Shown: in pieces, positions 33,661-45,278 of the stretch
Layout of the letters: each line of letters opens with the position of its first letter
How positions within the stretch are numbered: the stretch's first letter is position 1
Assembly: GCF_000203815.1 (NCBI RefSeq)
Contig: NW_004457639.1
Location: forward strand, 1,302,001 to 1,366,000
DNA: 64,000 nt
DNA from: Cavenderia fasciculata
Taxonomy: Eukaryota; Evosea; Eumycetozoa; Acytosteliales; Cavenderiaceae
Reading direction: 5' to 3'
Notes under the pieces: model-generated
The model's database searches: none
What the model saw: only the letters and a program-made list of their open reading frames with translations
What the model was told of the DNA's origin: nothing
Translations under genes and position numbers: made by a program

Positions 33661-36600
33661 TTATGTATTATTATTATTAGTATTTTGTAAACTATTCCAA
33701 TTTGCAAATGATAAATTTAATTTAACTGAATCCTAAAAAAAAAAGAAATAAAATTAATTTAAATAATTAATTAATGAATAAATATTTTTAGTTTACTTAC
33801 GGATTTTAAAGGAATGAATCTAATATTTAGATATTGACCATCATTAAATGTTTGATGAATATTATCAGATTCATAGGTACTCATTAAAATATTAAGATGA
33901 TGAGATTTTGGTATCTTTTTCAAAGGGTCTTGGAATCCAAGAGAGTTGATCTGATCGTTGTTTTCAAACATTTTTTTGTCAACTTGACAAAATAGATGAG
34001 GGTAGTTGGTGTATTGAATAAATGAAACCACTCTTATACTATTATCTCTTGCATTTAATATTAATTTTAAATTATTTTCTTCATTTCTCCAAATTATATT
34101 ACCATCTTTTTCATTACTAAAAAAATAATTAAATAATTAATTAAGTAAATATATAATTGTTATATTATTTGTTTTTTACTTACAAAATAAAAATACCTTG
34201 ATCAAAATATAAATCATTTACCAATAAAATGGAAGGACCCATTGGAGGGATCAAACCAACAACATTTTGATACCTCTTTATTTTTTCAAAAATATATCCC
34301 TCCAATGGGTCCTTGACCTAGTTCGAGATATTTAAGTTTGGGTGGGAGAACATTTTCAAGGATTGGTTGATTATAATTACCCAACAACTTTAATTTCAAT
34401 AGACCTATAGGTAGGGTGCCTGGTTTGATGATTTGATTAAATGAGGTTCCCAATATGATTTCAGTGAAATTTTCAGTGATGGGTTCCTTGATTGAAATGT
34501 TGATAAAATAAGAGAATGTGTGTTGTTGATAATGTTCTTGTTGAGCATTCATTTGTTGATCCATCATATGTTTAAAGTGATTGTTTAAAGATAACCTATC
34601 ATGAGGCGACTCTTTTAATAAACCACGTATAAATTCTATAACCGATTTCGAATATCTTTCTTCACTTATATTTATAATCTTTTGAGTTTTAAATAATTCT
34701 CTATTTTTAACATCATTTGGATGACTATAAAAAAACAAAAGTAAAGTATATAATTGTAAGTATTTTAATTTTAAAAAAAAAAGAAAATTTAATTTAAATT
34801 AAATTTACCAAGATACTAATTGAAGAGCAGTTGTCCCAATTTGATAAATATCACAAGGTTTGTCATAGTTTCCTTCAACTTGTTCCTAATAATAAATAAT
34901 AAATTAAGTACTTTAATGAATTTCTTTTTTTTTTCTGAGACACTATACCTGAGCCATACGTCCATCAGTTCCACGAGATGCTGTTTTAGTAATTGTTACA
35001 CTTTGACTTTCATCTGGTGCTGATTCTTGTTCTTGTTCTTGTTTTTCTAGTTCCAGTTCTCTTTCTTTTTTAAATTCTTCAAGAAAGATACAATGACCCA
35101 AATCACACAGAACCAATTGACCATTGGAACAAAGTAAAATGTTTTTTGGTTTAATATCCAAATGTAATACTCCATTTACTCCCATATACTGTGTTATTTC
35201 TAATAATTCAGATAAATATGACCATATTTTCTCTTCTGATATATAATTTTGTATATTCTCTATCTTGTTTCTAAAATAATAAATAATTACTTAATTAAAG
35301 AAAATATAAAAACAATGGGATATATTATCTATCACTTACTTGTGAATAATAGATTGATAAAATGATTCCAAATCACCATTTTCAAAAAAATCAAACAATA
35401 TAAAAGACTTTCTTTTATATATTTGATGATCTACCATCTTGCAAAATCTATCTGATCCTTGAAACAATGCCAATGCTCTAATTTCATAATCAATTCTTTT
35501 TTCTTGTTTCTTTGAGTATTTTGTAAAATCTATTTCTTTTAAAACGTACTAAATAAATGGATAGATTAGATTAGATTAATTACATTTTAAATTAAATAAT
35601 ATTTTGTTTGTTATGTTTTTTTAATTACCCATAAAGAAGTAGATTCTGAAACAACTAAATTGACAACATTTTGAGTATTAGAGTAAAGATGTAAACGATA
35701 ATATTTCTTTTCATTTACAGTTACTTTACGATGAGGACCATTCTTTTTACCAACCTTTTGTCGACTGTCTGGAAAGGTTGATGAAAATTTAAAAGTTGAT
35801 GATGGATCAGCTGTAATACTAAAATAATCCTGTATTTCAACGACTAGATCTCCTGATTGCTTAAAGTTGATACATTGAAATATTTTATGGTTGTGACTGA
35901 GTTTGAGAACAAGAACGCATTGGTCTGGTGCTTGTTCAAAATCAATTGGACAAGAACATTGTTTACTCTCCAATGTGATGATTTGATTTTCCTTTTCCTT
36001 GTACACCACAAATACCAATCTAAGAGGTGTTTGATTTATAATTCTAAACGATCCAGAAGAAGAAGAAGAATTGACATTCATTTCTTCATTTTGATCAATT
36101 CTCCAAGAAACCTTTGAAAATATAAATTGATCAGGGCACGTTGCTTCTTGTAATGGCTGATTAGAAGAGATGACTTTAAATTCAACCAATTGTTTGAAAA
36201 TATAGGCATAATCAATAATATCTTTGTTTTCGATTTTAAGTAAACTGAGTTCTGTTGGTAAAGCATCGACTATGATTGATTGAGTGTATTGTGGTCCAAA
36301 TTCTAGTTGTTTTAATCCCTTTGGTAGGATGTTTACCTGGATTGGTTGATTAAACTTTCCAAATAGTTTGAGTGTTTCTAGACTTGTTGGTAGAGTGTCT
36401 GGTGCGATTGGGTGATTGAATTCACCTGTTATCTCTAGATATTTCAAGATTGGTGGGATTCTATGTGTGATGGGATGATTAAATCTAAATGTGTAAACAA
36501 ACAATCCCCACATTTGTCTGTGTGCCAGTATCTTGTGTAGAGTCAGGCCAAGTGGTGCTCTCAACTCTTTGATAAAATCTACTAGTTCTTGTGATACTAC

Positions 36601-39600
36601 AATATTCTTTTGTCTTGTTAAAAGGTCTGTCATTGCAATTCCAATGCCTTCAATATCTCTATTTTTAAACAACAGCAGTGAATGGAATATTCCACCAGCA
36701 CCAAGGTGATCACAACCACTAAAATTACCAAGCACCAATTGTCCATTATCACCAATAAATATATTTTCAAGCGTTATATTTGAATGTACCATTTCATTTT
36801 CATCCAATACATATACCATCTCTAATAATTGTGATATAAACGACCATATCATTTCTTCTGTTATTTTATTACTTAAACTAAATTGTTAATATTATAATTA
36901 TTATTTGTGTGATGAATATTTTATTGATACATACAAGTTTAGATAATCCAATAATGTACCATTATAATTATATTGTGTTAAAAGGGATATATGATCTTTG
37001 TCCGAATCACATACATCACAAACATGTTGGACAAACCGACCATCCCCTTTTAATTTAATGAGTGCTCTTGCTTCATTTGTAATTCTATACAATCCACCAT
37101 CTAAATAAGTATCTGATGGTATCATTTGTTTAAAAATAAACTAAAAACAATAATAGAGTTAACATAATCAATGGTCTATATATATATATTTATATTTACC
37201 AAATTTGAAGAATCTTTAGATATTACTAATGAATTACTTTCAGAATAATTATATAGAATACAAAGATTATTTTGTGGATCACAATCTATCACTGATTCTT
37301 GAAAAGTGGATGATGTAATGGCAGAGAGAGGGATTGTAATTGGGTGAGGAGGATGATGGTTGTCGATAATAGATCTTCCAATAATGATATAATCTTGTAA
37401 ATCAATTACTATATCATGAGATACAAGATTATCAACACTAAAGGTATGAGAATAAATGATTTTAAAATTATTATTGAATTTTAAAATGATAATTTTGATT
37501 GATTTCCTCCAACTACCAATTCCAACTGAACAAGATTCATTGCTTCTTAGATTGAATAAAATATTACTATCTACTGCAGTATCCATAATATTATTATCAT
37601 CATATCTAATTATAATCATTAAATCCAATGGTGTTCTATTAATCATTCTACATTCTAATTGGTCAATAAGAAGAATAGAAGAATGTTGTTGTTTAGGTTG
37701 TTTAGGTTGTTGTTTATGACATTTTAATCTAGCAATTGTGTAATGATTTAAATGTCCTTCTTGACAAAGTTGAAGTTGTGGATACATTGCAACTTCATCT
37801 TCTTGACTAGCAGTAAGAAGCATATCTTTAAAATGTTGGTTCACAAGATAATGACTAAAGTCATGACCACCAATTTTCAAGGTAGTCAGTGAACTTGGTA
37901 ATCTATCTAATACGATGGGATGGTTATACTGATCACCCAACTCTAGTGACTTTAAATGACTAGGAAAGAAATCCTTTAAAATAGGTCGATTAAAATTATT
38001 TCCAAATGTTAATATTTGCAAATCACCTGGAAAGGTGATTCGATGTGGCAATATTGCATATTTTAAAAATATAGATTTAAATGGTAGCCTTTGAAATAAT
38101 TCACTTATTTGTGAATCAATTTGAAGTACCATTACTTGATTTCTAACTAAACAATCTAAATAGAAATAATAAATAAAAATGTTTGGGTATATTGTAATAC
38201 TATTTTATCTTGCTTACTATTTAATAAGGAATCTTTTAATTTTGGTATAAATCTAATTTCCAAATATTGATCATTATCAAAAACTTGATGAACATTACCA
38301 ATAAATTCTTTTTTTTGATGATGATGGTGGTGCATATTATCTTTTATACTACTGGTAGTAGTAGATTCGATTGTCAACAAATGATTCTTTATATCATTTA
38401 AAACATTTAAATATTGTTGTTCAAATGCAAGTTTGTCAATTTGAAAGTAGAGATGAGGTTCTTTTGAATGTTGAATAAATGATACCAAACCAATCCATCT
38501 CAATTTTAATTCAATTGTAAATCTATTACAATTTGATGTCCAAATTAAAACTTCATTTGATCCAAGTTGATTTCTTTTTAAAAGTAAAATATATATTACA
38601 ATATTAATTATATTATATATTAATATATTAATATTATCTAAATTTACATTTTGTTTCTTACTTACACTTTAATTTCACCATCACCATAATAATTATTACC
38701 AATCATTAATTGAACCATTCCTAAATTAATGTTAAATGGAATACCTTGATTGATAGGTTCGGAAGTTCCCTTTGTTCCAATATAAACAGTTAATCTTTGA
38801 GAAAACTCTTGTAAAGAGTCACCACCGAGTGAATGAGTGGTGATGGATTTAAGATTGACTGGCAGCTGATCCAATAAAATTTCATTAAAATAGGTGATAT
38901 GTTGGAGCCTTTCTAGATGCTTGATCTTTGACAGATTCTTTTTATAGGTGGGTGGTAGAACCAATGTTTTCAATCCACTTGGTAACGCACCTTCATTAAT
39001 CTCACTATTAAATGAATTACCAAGGATTAATGATTTAAGTTGTGGTGGCATCGTATCAATGGGTTTGTTAAAGTTTCCCATTAATTGTAAATGTTCAACT
39101 GTACGTGGTAAACTTGATGTCTGTAATTTTGAAAGATCACCCGTTAATGTCAACTCTACAATATTAACTGATAATGGTTGATTTAGAACAGATTCTAAAT
39201 TAAATGATAGTTGGAAATTCCTAAATATATAAATAAATATAAATATAGTTGGTTAATAACTAAAAACCAACTATATTAGAATGAATTAATTTTTGAATAT
39301 AGTTACCAATTTAAATAAAAATCATTTAAATCCTTTTCATTGTATGATGGTTTAGTTTGTAAATAGATAAATGGGTCATGGTTGTATTGATGTTGATCAA
39401 TATATTTAAATCTTTTATCGTTGATTATAAACTTGGTCATTTCCTTTTGTCCTCTATCTAATTTAAAAAATTCACAATTTGAATTTACTTTTTTAAAAAT
39501 ATACTAAGTTGGAAATAAATAATTAGAAAATAAATAAATATTATATTATTATTATTGATACTTACAAAGTTTGGATTCTCTTGAGATATTAATAAAATGG

Positions 39601-40702
39601 AGTCTAGTTGATATTTACAAAGTTGATAATACTTTTTTGTTCCAAAAAACTTGGTGGAGCAGGTAGTATTATTGTTGTTATTGTTATTGTTGTTGGATGC
39701 AAGTGGATGTTGTAAAAGTTTGAGTGAATGTTGATGGTTTTTATGAGTGATTGATAAATGTCGTAGTTGGAGTGAAATAACTAATAGTGTATTGTCTGCC
39801 AATCCATCTGGAAATTCAAAAGTATCGACGATTAGAAATTGTTGGTTTTGCATCAACACAAATATTGTCATATTTCTTTCAATCTTTTCATTTGAAATTG
39901 TGAATGAATGTCCATTATATAATTTAAGTAAAAGTGTTTTGGTTTTAGATGATTCTTCTTCATTATTGTTATTATTATTATTATTATTGTTATTGTTGTT
40001 ATTGTTGAAAGAAATAAACATTTTAAGTTTAAGAGGTGTTTCATTCTTAATTTTAATTCCTTGTCCTTGTCTTTGTCTTTCTTGTTGTCCATCTTGTTGT
40101 CCTTCTTGTTGATTGTTGTTGTTATTGAGTATTATTGGAAGAGACTGACATTTAATACCAACTATTCTAGTATCACCTTGACCGAGTTTAAAATTTGAAA
40201 ACATTTTAAGACGATTTAAAAAGTATTGGTCGGTTGCTACACCATTGACAATTAACGAGGTGAGTAGTCTTGGTAGTTTGGCTATTTCACACTTTGATCC
40301 GACCTCTAGTTTGAGGAGTCCTTCTGGCAACCCATTTAGCGGTCGGTCATAGTTGTCACCGAGTTTGAGATGTTCAAGTGTTTTTGGGAGTCCGACAAGT
40401 GGTTGATTAAAGTCACGTCCAAACCAAAGTACCTTGAGTGACGGTGGCAGCGACCCCTGTGGACAGTTTGAATTGAAGCAATCTCCAAACTCTAGACGTA
40501 CCAAACCAACCGGCAACGATATAATTGGTAATAGATACATATGACAGTTGGTTGTTGGTAGTATAAATGTACATAAATTTTGATTGAAATCATCTCCAAA
40601 CTTTAAACTACGTATGTTTGGACTTAGTCCACTTATAACCTCTGCATGTGTTACCTTGTTTCTACGAAGGTATTCTGCATCTATAATGACATGTGTAGTC
40701 AT
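33661..40702 (-). CDS. Giant FNIP-repeat protein with three (pseudo)kinase modules
   Basis: Thirteen exons form one chain: 40702-39566, 39503-39307, 39220-38666, 38573-38218, 38155-37200, 37140-36935, 36871-35629, 35548-35340, 35270-34949, 34885-34809, 34725-34184, 34116-33801 and 33732-33661 (about 2060 codons). Order: FNIP, beta-rich domain (NETPLKL), kinase N-lobe only, FNIP, second beta-rich domain (VSFIQ...PHLYFQID), FNIP, beta domain (NRTPLDL), pseudokinase (HSN for HRD, NFS for DFG), FNIP, beta domain (NQTPLRL), kinase with VLK, HLDIKPKN, DLG and MAQEQ, FNIP, second beta domain. Kinase plus FNIP recalls the FNIP kinases of Dictyostelium. Exon 11 has a frame break near 34290. All other junctions keep phase. 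Alternative: two genes, split where exon 4 could stop at 38156 and a new ATG lies at 38132, but only 24 bases separate them. Confidence 0.68.
34233..34314. repeat. Perfect 19-bp inverted repeat with 44-bp loop inside the FNIP-kinase gene
   Basis: Arms 34233-34251 and 34296-34314 are exact reverse complements (core ACCCATTGGAGGG / CCCTCCAATGGGT). The repeat lies inside exon 11, at the point where the reading frame of the FNIP part stops matching that of the following domain. Confidence 0.9.
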
Positions 40703-41232
40703 ATTATTATTATTATATTGTTAATTTAAATATAGTAGTAATATTGATAGATTGCATAAAATAATATATCACATCGAAAAGATACATAACATATACATTT
40801 AATAATAATGATATTCTTAACTATCATAAATGTAAGATTTGTTGGTGCTGTTGTTGTATGTGTGTTTAAACTACAACCAACCATATGATCATATCGTATG
40901 GTGGTATACTGTGTAGTGAGTGTGAGGTGAAGAGGGATGGGGATGATGGTCACCACTTGTCCACACCACAAACTACCTCCACTTGACTCACCATTGTATC
41001 AACAGAAATGATGGAAACAGATATACTACTATGTGTGTTTGTGGTGTTGGTCAGTTGTATTAACATGTTGGTACTTCACAACTGACCCCAAATTTGATTT
41101 GTTTATTAATTTTTTTTTTCTCTCGTTTTTTCCTTCGTTTTTATTGTGTAGCTACAAACCGAATCGATATCTGAGGAGTCAATTGTTGTTGTTGTAATTA
41201 GAATAATAGATTAGATATATAGATAGATAGAT
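40703..41232. promoter_or_regulatory. Divergent promoter region of the FNIP-kinase and H1-tail-like genes
   Basis: No gene is present. Both neighbours start here in opposite directions. A pyrimidine-rich block (about 41110-41150, T-runs then CTCTCG and TTTTTTCC) precedes the plus-strand gene, as is common upstream of strongly expressed dictyostelid genes. Confidence 0.5.
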
Positions 41233-42084
41233 ATGGCTGTACCAAAAAAGACTGCACCTGTTGCTGCTAAAGTAACAAAGACTGTTGAAGTCAAGAAGAC
41301 ACCAGTCGTCGAACCAAAGAAGACTGTTGAAGTTAAGAAGGTTGTTGCTCCAGCTGCTGCACCAGCCAAGAAGACTGAAGTCAAGAAGACTGCTGCACCA
41401 GTTGTCGCTGAAACCACCAAGAAGGTTGTTGCTGCTGCCGCTCCAGTTGCACCAGCCAAGAAGACTGAAGTCAAAAAGACTGCTGCACCAGTCGTCGCTG
41501 AAACCACCAAAAAGGTTCCAATCAAAACAACCGCTCCAAAGGAAGAAGGTAAAAAATTAAGAAGAAGAAAGAGATCAAAGAGAGTACCAAAGGTTGCTGC
41601 TGTCGTCGCTCCAGTTGTTGTTGTTGTTCCAGCTACCACTAAGGCTGCTACTACCAAGACTGCTGCTGCTACCACCAAGACTGCTGCTGCCCCAGCCACC
41701 AAGGCCGCTGCTCCAGTTGTAGCTGCTCCAGCTGCTGCTACCAAGACTGCCGCCCCAGCCAAGAAGACTGTTGCTGCCACCCCAGCCCCAGCTGCTGCTC
41801 CAGCTCCAACTCCAGTCAAATCTACACCAGCCACCAAGGCTGCCACACCAAAGAAGACCGTTGCTGCTGCTGCTCCAGTCGAATCTACACCAGCCAAGAC
41901 TGCTACCCCAGCCAAGAAGACCGTTGCCGCTGCTGCCACCCCAGCTGCTGCTCCAGCCCCAACCAAATCAACTACCCCAGTCAAATCAACCCCAGCCAAG
42001 AAGACCGTTGCCGCCCCAGCCCCAACCAAATCAACTACCCCAGTCAAATCTACTCCATCCAAAAAGGCTGTCACCAAGAAGTAA
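41233..42084 (+). CDS. Lys/Ala/Pro-rich basic protein resembling a histone H1 tail
   Basis: This single exon of 283 residues consists almost entirely of Lys, Ala, Pro, Thr and Val. Repeats of the type KKTVEVKK, PAKKTEVKKTAAPVVAETTKK and KSTPAKKTVAA make up most of it. One denser basic patch, KKLRRRKRSKRVPK, lies near residue 113. This is the composition of the C-terminal tail of histone H1 or of bacterial and protist H1-like proteins, but no winged-helix globular H1 domain is visible. Codons are strongly biased to GCC/GCT, CCA, ACC and AAG, like the polyubiquitin gene, which points to high expression. It could be a DNA- or RNA-binding packaging protein; a ribosome-associated protein is the alternative. 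Confidence 0.7.
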   Translation: MAVPKKTAPVAAKVTKTVEVKKTPVVEPKKTVEVKKVVAPAAAPAKKTEVKKTAAPVVAETTKKVVAAAAPVAPAKKTEVKKTAAPVVAETTKKVPIKTTAPKEEGKKLRRRKRSKRVPKVAAVVAPVVVVVPATTKAATTKTAAATTKTAAAPATKAAAPVVAAPAAATKTAAPAKKTVAATPAPAAAPAPTPVKSTPATKAATPKKTVAAAAPVESTPAKTATPAKKTVAAAATPAAAPAPTKSTTPVKSTPAKKTVAAPAPTKSTTPVKSTPSKKAVTKK

Positions 42085-42710
42085 ACCAACAATTATCGTC
42101 ATCCATCAATCTAATCTACCACGTTCTCTTTCTACCTACCCTCCTCCCCCACGACCCATTTTTGTAAGTATATATTTTAAAAATATTTATGACTCTGGTC
42201 CACAAGACCAGACACTTTCCTTTGGACTTGTAAAATTAGTAATTTGTACAATATATTAATTCAATTTAATTCCTTTCCTCTCTACAATGTACAAACAGCT
42301 GAATGACAATTTTCAATCACAATAATAATTAATTATTATTATTATTATTAAGTTATTATTATTATTTATATATCTTTTTGCGCAAAAATTAATTAGACAA
42401 GATATCAGTTGTGTGACGTTGATGCGTTACTTTGACTATTATAGATATCTTGTTGTAACAAGTAAAATTAATACATTATATTATTATTATTATTATATAA
42501 TATTTATTGTATGTTTAACAAAAAAAAAAAAAGAAGGAGAATGGTTGGTTTCATTATTATTATTATTGGAGAATGACTGTACAGGATATATATATATTTA
42601 TATGGATGATAGATTAGAATAGAATAGAATATATACATTTCTATCTATCTCTCTTTAAAATTGGTAATGTTTTGGTATTGGTTGGAGGTATAGGTTCGGT
42701 TGGTTTGTTA
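42085..42710. other. Intergenic region between convergent genes
   Basis: It contains the 3' flanks of the H1-tail-like gene and the membrane-protein gene, several (TTA)n runs at 42330-42370 and 42478-42500, and an A13 run at 42521-42533. No gene is seen. Confidence 0.6.
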
Positions 42711-43450
42711 TTATTCTATATGCTCGTATTGTGGTCCCATTAATAATTCAAATGATTGGTTATCATTAATACTATTAATATTAATAATATTGTTGTCATA
42801 CCTAATATTATAATTGTTATTGGGTGCGATTATTATTTGTTCTTCGTCAATGTGTAGGGTTGGGGCATCAACTCGTTCGGTGATAATGTCATTCTGTTCC
42901 ATTAACAAGTCTAGATAGATTACTCGAATTGAATGCAACGATGCGAAAAAGATGGCCAGTCTAAAGATAGGAGTCACTTGCATAATGGCAGCGTTGTAAT
43001 AATAGACAGTAATGACCAACAATGAATAGACCGACTCGAATATCATTCCATGTAGAGTATGTGCTACAAACATATCGACAATGGTAGACACAAACAAAAC
43101 TAAAAAGTATGGATTATCATATTGCTCCGTATAGTACAAGTACATATACTGAAGTAAATGTGCATACTTTAGAACTGATAATATTGTTTTTGGTTGAGTT
43201 GTCTTGTCAAATGTCGATGATACCAATGATGATGGGGATCTCTTTGTTTTCCTAACTACCTGTTGTCCAATAGTAATAACATGATATCTATTAGATTCAT
43301 CTTGTTGTTGTTGTTGGTTGACATACAGAGACTGTTCGATATCATCTTGAGATGCATCTGCCAAAGCTAAATTTAAATCAATCAATTAAAGTACTTTAAT
43401 TTGTCTTTTTCAAAAAAGATTAGATCTAATCAATTCTATTTACCATCCAT
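42711..43450 (-). CDS. Multi-pass membrane protein of unknown function
   Basis: Two exons (43450-43444 and 43366-42711) give 220 residues. The first exon is only seven bases (Met-Asp plus one base) and is inferred from a matching GTAAAT donor and phase. Without it the protein would lack a start codon in a good position. The N-terminus is acidic and Gln-rich. Residues 80-175 contain four likely membrane helices (about FLVLFVSTIVDMFVAHTL, ESVYSLLVITVYYY, PIFRLAIFFASLHSI, plus a Tyr-rich amphipathic one before them). The tail is Asn/Ile-rich and probably cytosolic. I recognise no family. Confidence 0.65.
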
Positions 43451-43688
43451 TATTAGATCTTTAGGGTGGGTCTATTATGTTGTCCCAATCTCTTTCTTTA
43501 TCCCTTCTCTTTATTTATAATATCTGATAATCTATCTGTTTTATAGAATGAAATGGCTGTGTGGGTGTGAAGAAAACTCCCAAGTATGTTTAAAAAAAAA
43601 AGGGAGAGAGAATCATTGGTGGAGAGGAGGAGCTACCCAAACTGTGTTATAATAATAATAATACATCAACTTATTTATTAATAGTTGT

Positions 43689-45088
43689 TTATAGTTGTTT
43701 ATTTTTATGATGTAGGTAAAGTTGTTTGATGCGATCCCATCTACCACCATCTCTGCATTTTAATAAGTCCCAATGTCTTTCGACAATTTGTATTCTGTTT
43801 TGATCAAAATTGCATAACATAAATTCAATGGCTGATTGGTTAAAATAGAGAATTGCTTCTGTTAATACCAATGTTGCGTTGTGGTAGGGTGTATGGGCGT
43901 AAAGAAACTTGAAAACCTCAATATGAGGTAACGATTTTTCCAGTGCCTGTGCAACATTGATTTCGGCTCGATTGGTAAAAAGAAATTGTACAATTTCAAG
44001 ATCTCCATTTCCTATTGCCTGTAATATGACAAATAAATAAAGAATATAATATAATATATTTGATTATTATTATTATTATAGATATATATTAATATTATCT
44101 ATTTTTGACTTACCAAATTAATAGCCTTGTCAGTTGCCCCTTCAGTTCTGTTATAATGAAGAAACTTTACTATATCTAAATTTCTACTATAACAAGCATG
44201 TTCCATGAGATGAATACCATTCTCATCAAGTGTCTCGGTTCTATTTTCATGAAGATACTCTATTACTTTTAATCTACCATAATTTGTTGCAACTTGGAAT
44301 TCCATGGTAGTTACATTATGAATATTGTTTGTTTCATCGTTGTAATCGATTAAATGTCTAAATTGATCAATGTATTTGACAGTCTCGACACTACCACTTT
44401 TACAAGCTGCATACGATACATTTATACTTGCAACAAGATGAGGACTATATTGATAAAATAGTTTTAATAGTGGAATATGACCCAATGATGCTGCATTGAC
44501 AACTGCATCTTCTTTGAAACCTTCTGTTCTATTGGTCAATAGAAATTGTACCATTTCAATATCACCGTTTAATGATGCATTGGCGATAGCATCGGTTGTG
44601 CAAATAAAAGGTAGATGAGTGTATCGATTGTGAAGCATTTTGACTATATCAAGATGCTGTTTCTGGCCACCCTTAGCTGCTGCATCTATCATTTTACATT
44701 CCATCATGTCAGTTGATGGTAACTGTTCGAGGTATGGTTGTATCCAGTCCAAGAGATGTAAGAGTGTTGACACTGTCGCATTCTTGTGTGCACAATAGGT
44801 CATTAGGTAACTGTCAGCAGTTGCTCTTGATAACAGTGTATCTAAATAATGTTTGACAAAGTCCCATGGAAGTGCATACCGTTTAAATGCTGCTCTTTCA
44901 ATGAAATCGCTTCCTTTTCTATACCTATGTTCTCTCGTGTTACCAAATGGTAATGTTTCAAAACATTGAAATATCCTATATCTTATCAGATTGATTCTAA
45001 ATATTGTTAGAAATGTAGTTGTAGTAGTAGATGTAGAAGTAATAGTAGAAGTAGTAATACTATTCATATTTGTACTTCTACTATTCAT
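43689..45088 (-). CDS. Ankyrin-like repeat protein (NRTEG type)
   Basis: Two exons (45088-44114 and 44018-43689), joined in phase 0, give 434 residues. The N-terminal Ser/Thr tract is followed by the motif FLTIFRINLIRYRIFQCF and RYALPWDFVKHYLDTL, shared with the gene at 14667. TVSTLLHLLDW is also shared. Repeats such as GDIEMVQFLLTNRTEG, LKVIEYLHENRTET and LDIVKFLHYNRTEGAT follow. The single intron sits at a repeat boundary in phase 0, like all introns of the gene at 14667. The last exon ends in a basic segment (DRIKQLYLHHKNKQ). It is presumably a protein-binding scaffold. An in-frame TTG lies two codons before the chosen ATG. Confidence 0.82.
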
Positions 45089-45278
45089 ATTCAAAATACG
45101 AGGATAGCTGAATAATAAAAAACAAACTTGTGAGAGCTCTTGAAGTGCTTGTTTGTTTGGGAAATTTTAATTTAATTTAATTTGTTAAAGTCTGATCTTT
45201 CATTCCTACTTCAAGCTCACTTGGTTCGATTCGATCGTTATATTCATCTCAAGCAAGAGAGAGATATCTATAGATATA

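Noticed and set aside
41211-42092. Long minus-strand open frame (about 293 codons) opposite the Lys/Ala/Pro-rich gene
   Set aside because: It is the shadow of a repetitive plus-strand gene whose biased codons lack stops in reverse; the product would be Ala/Val/Gly low complexity with no family.
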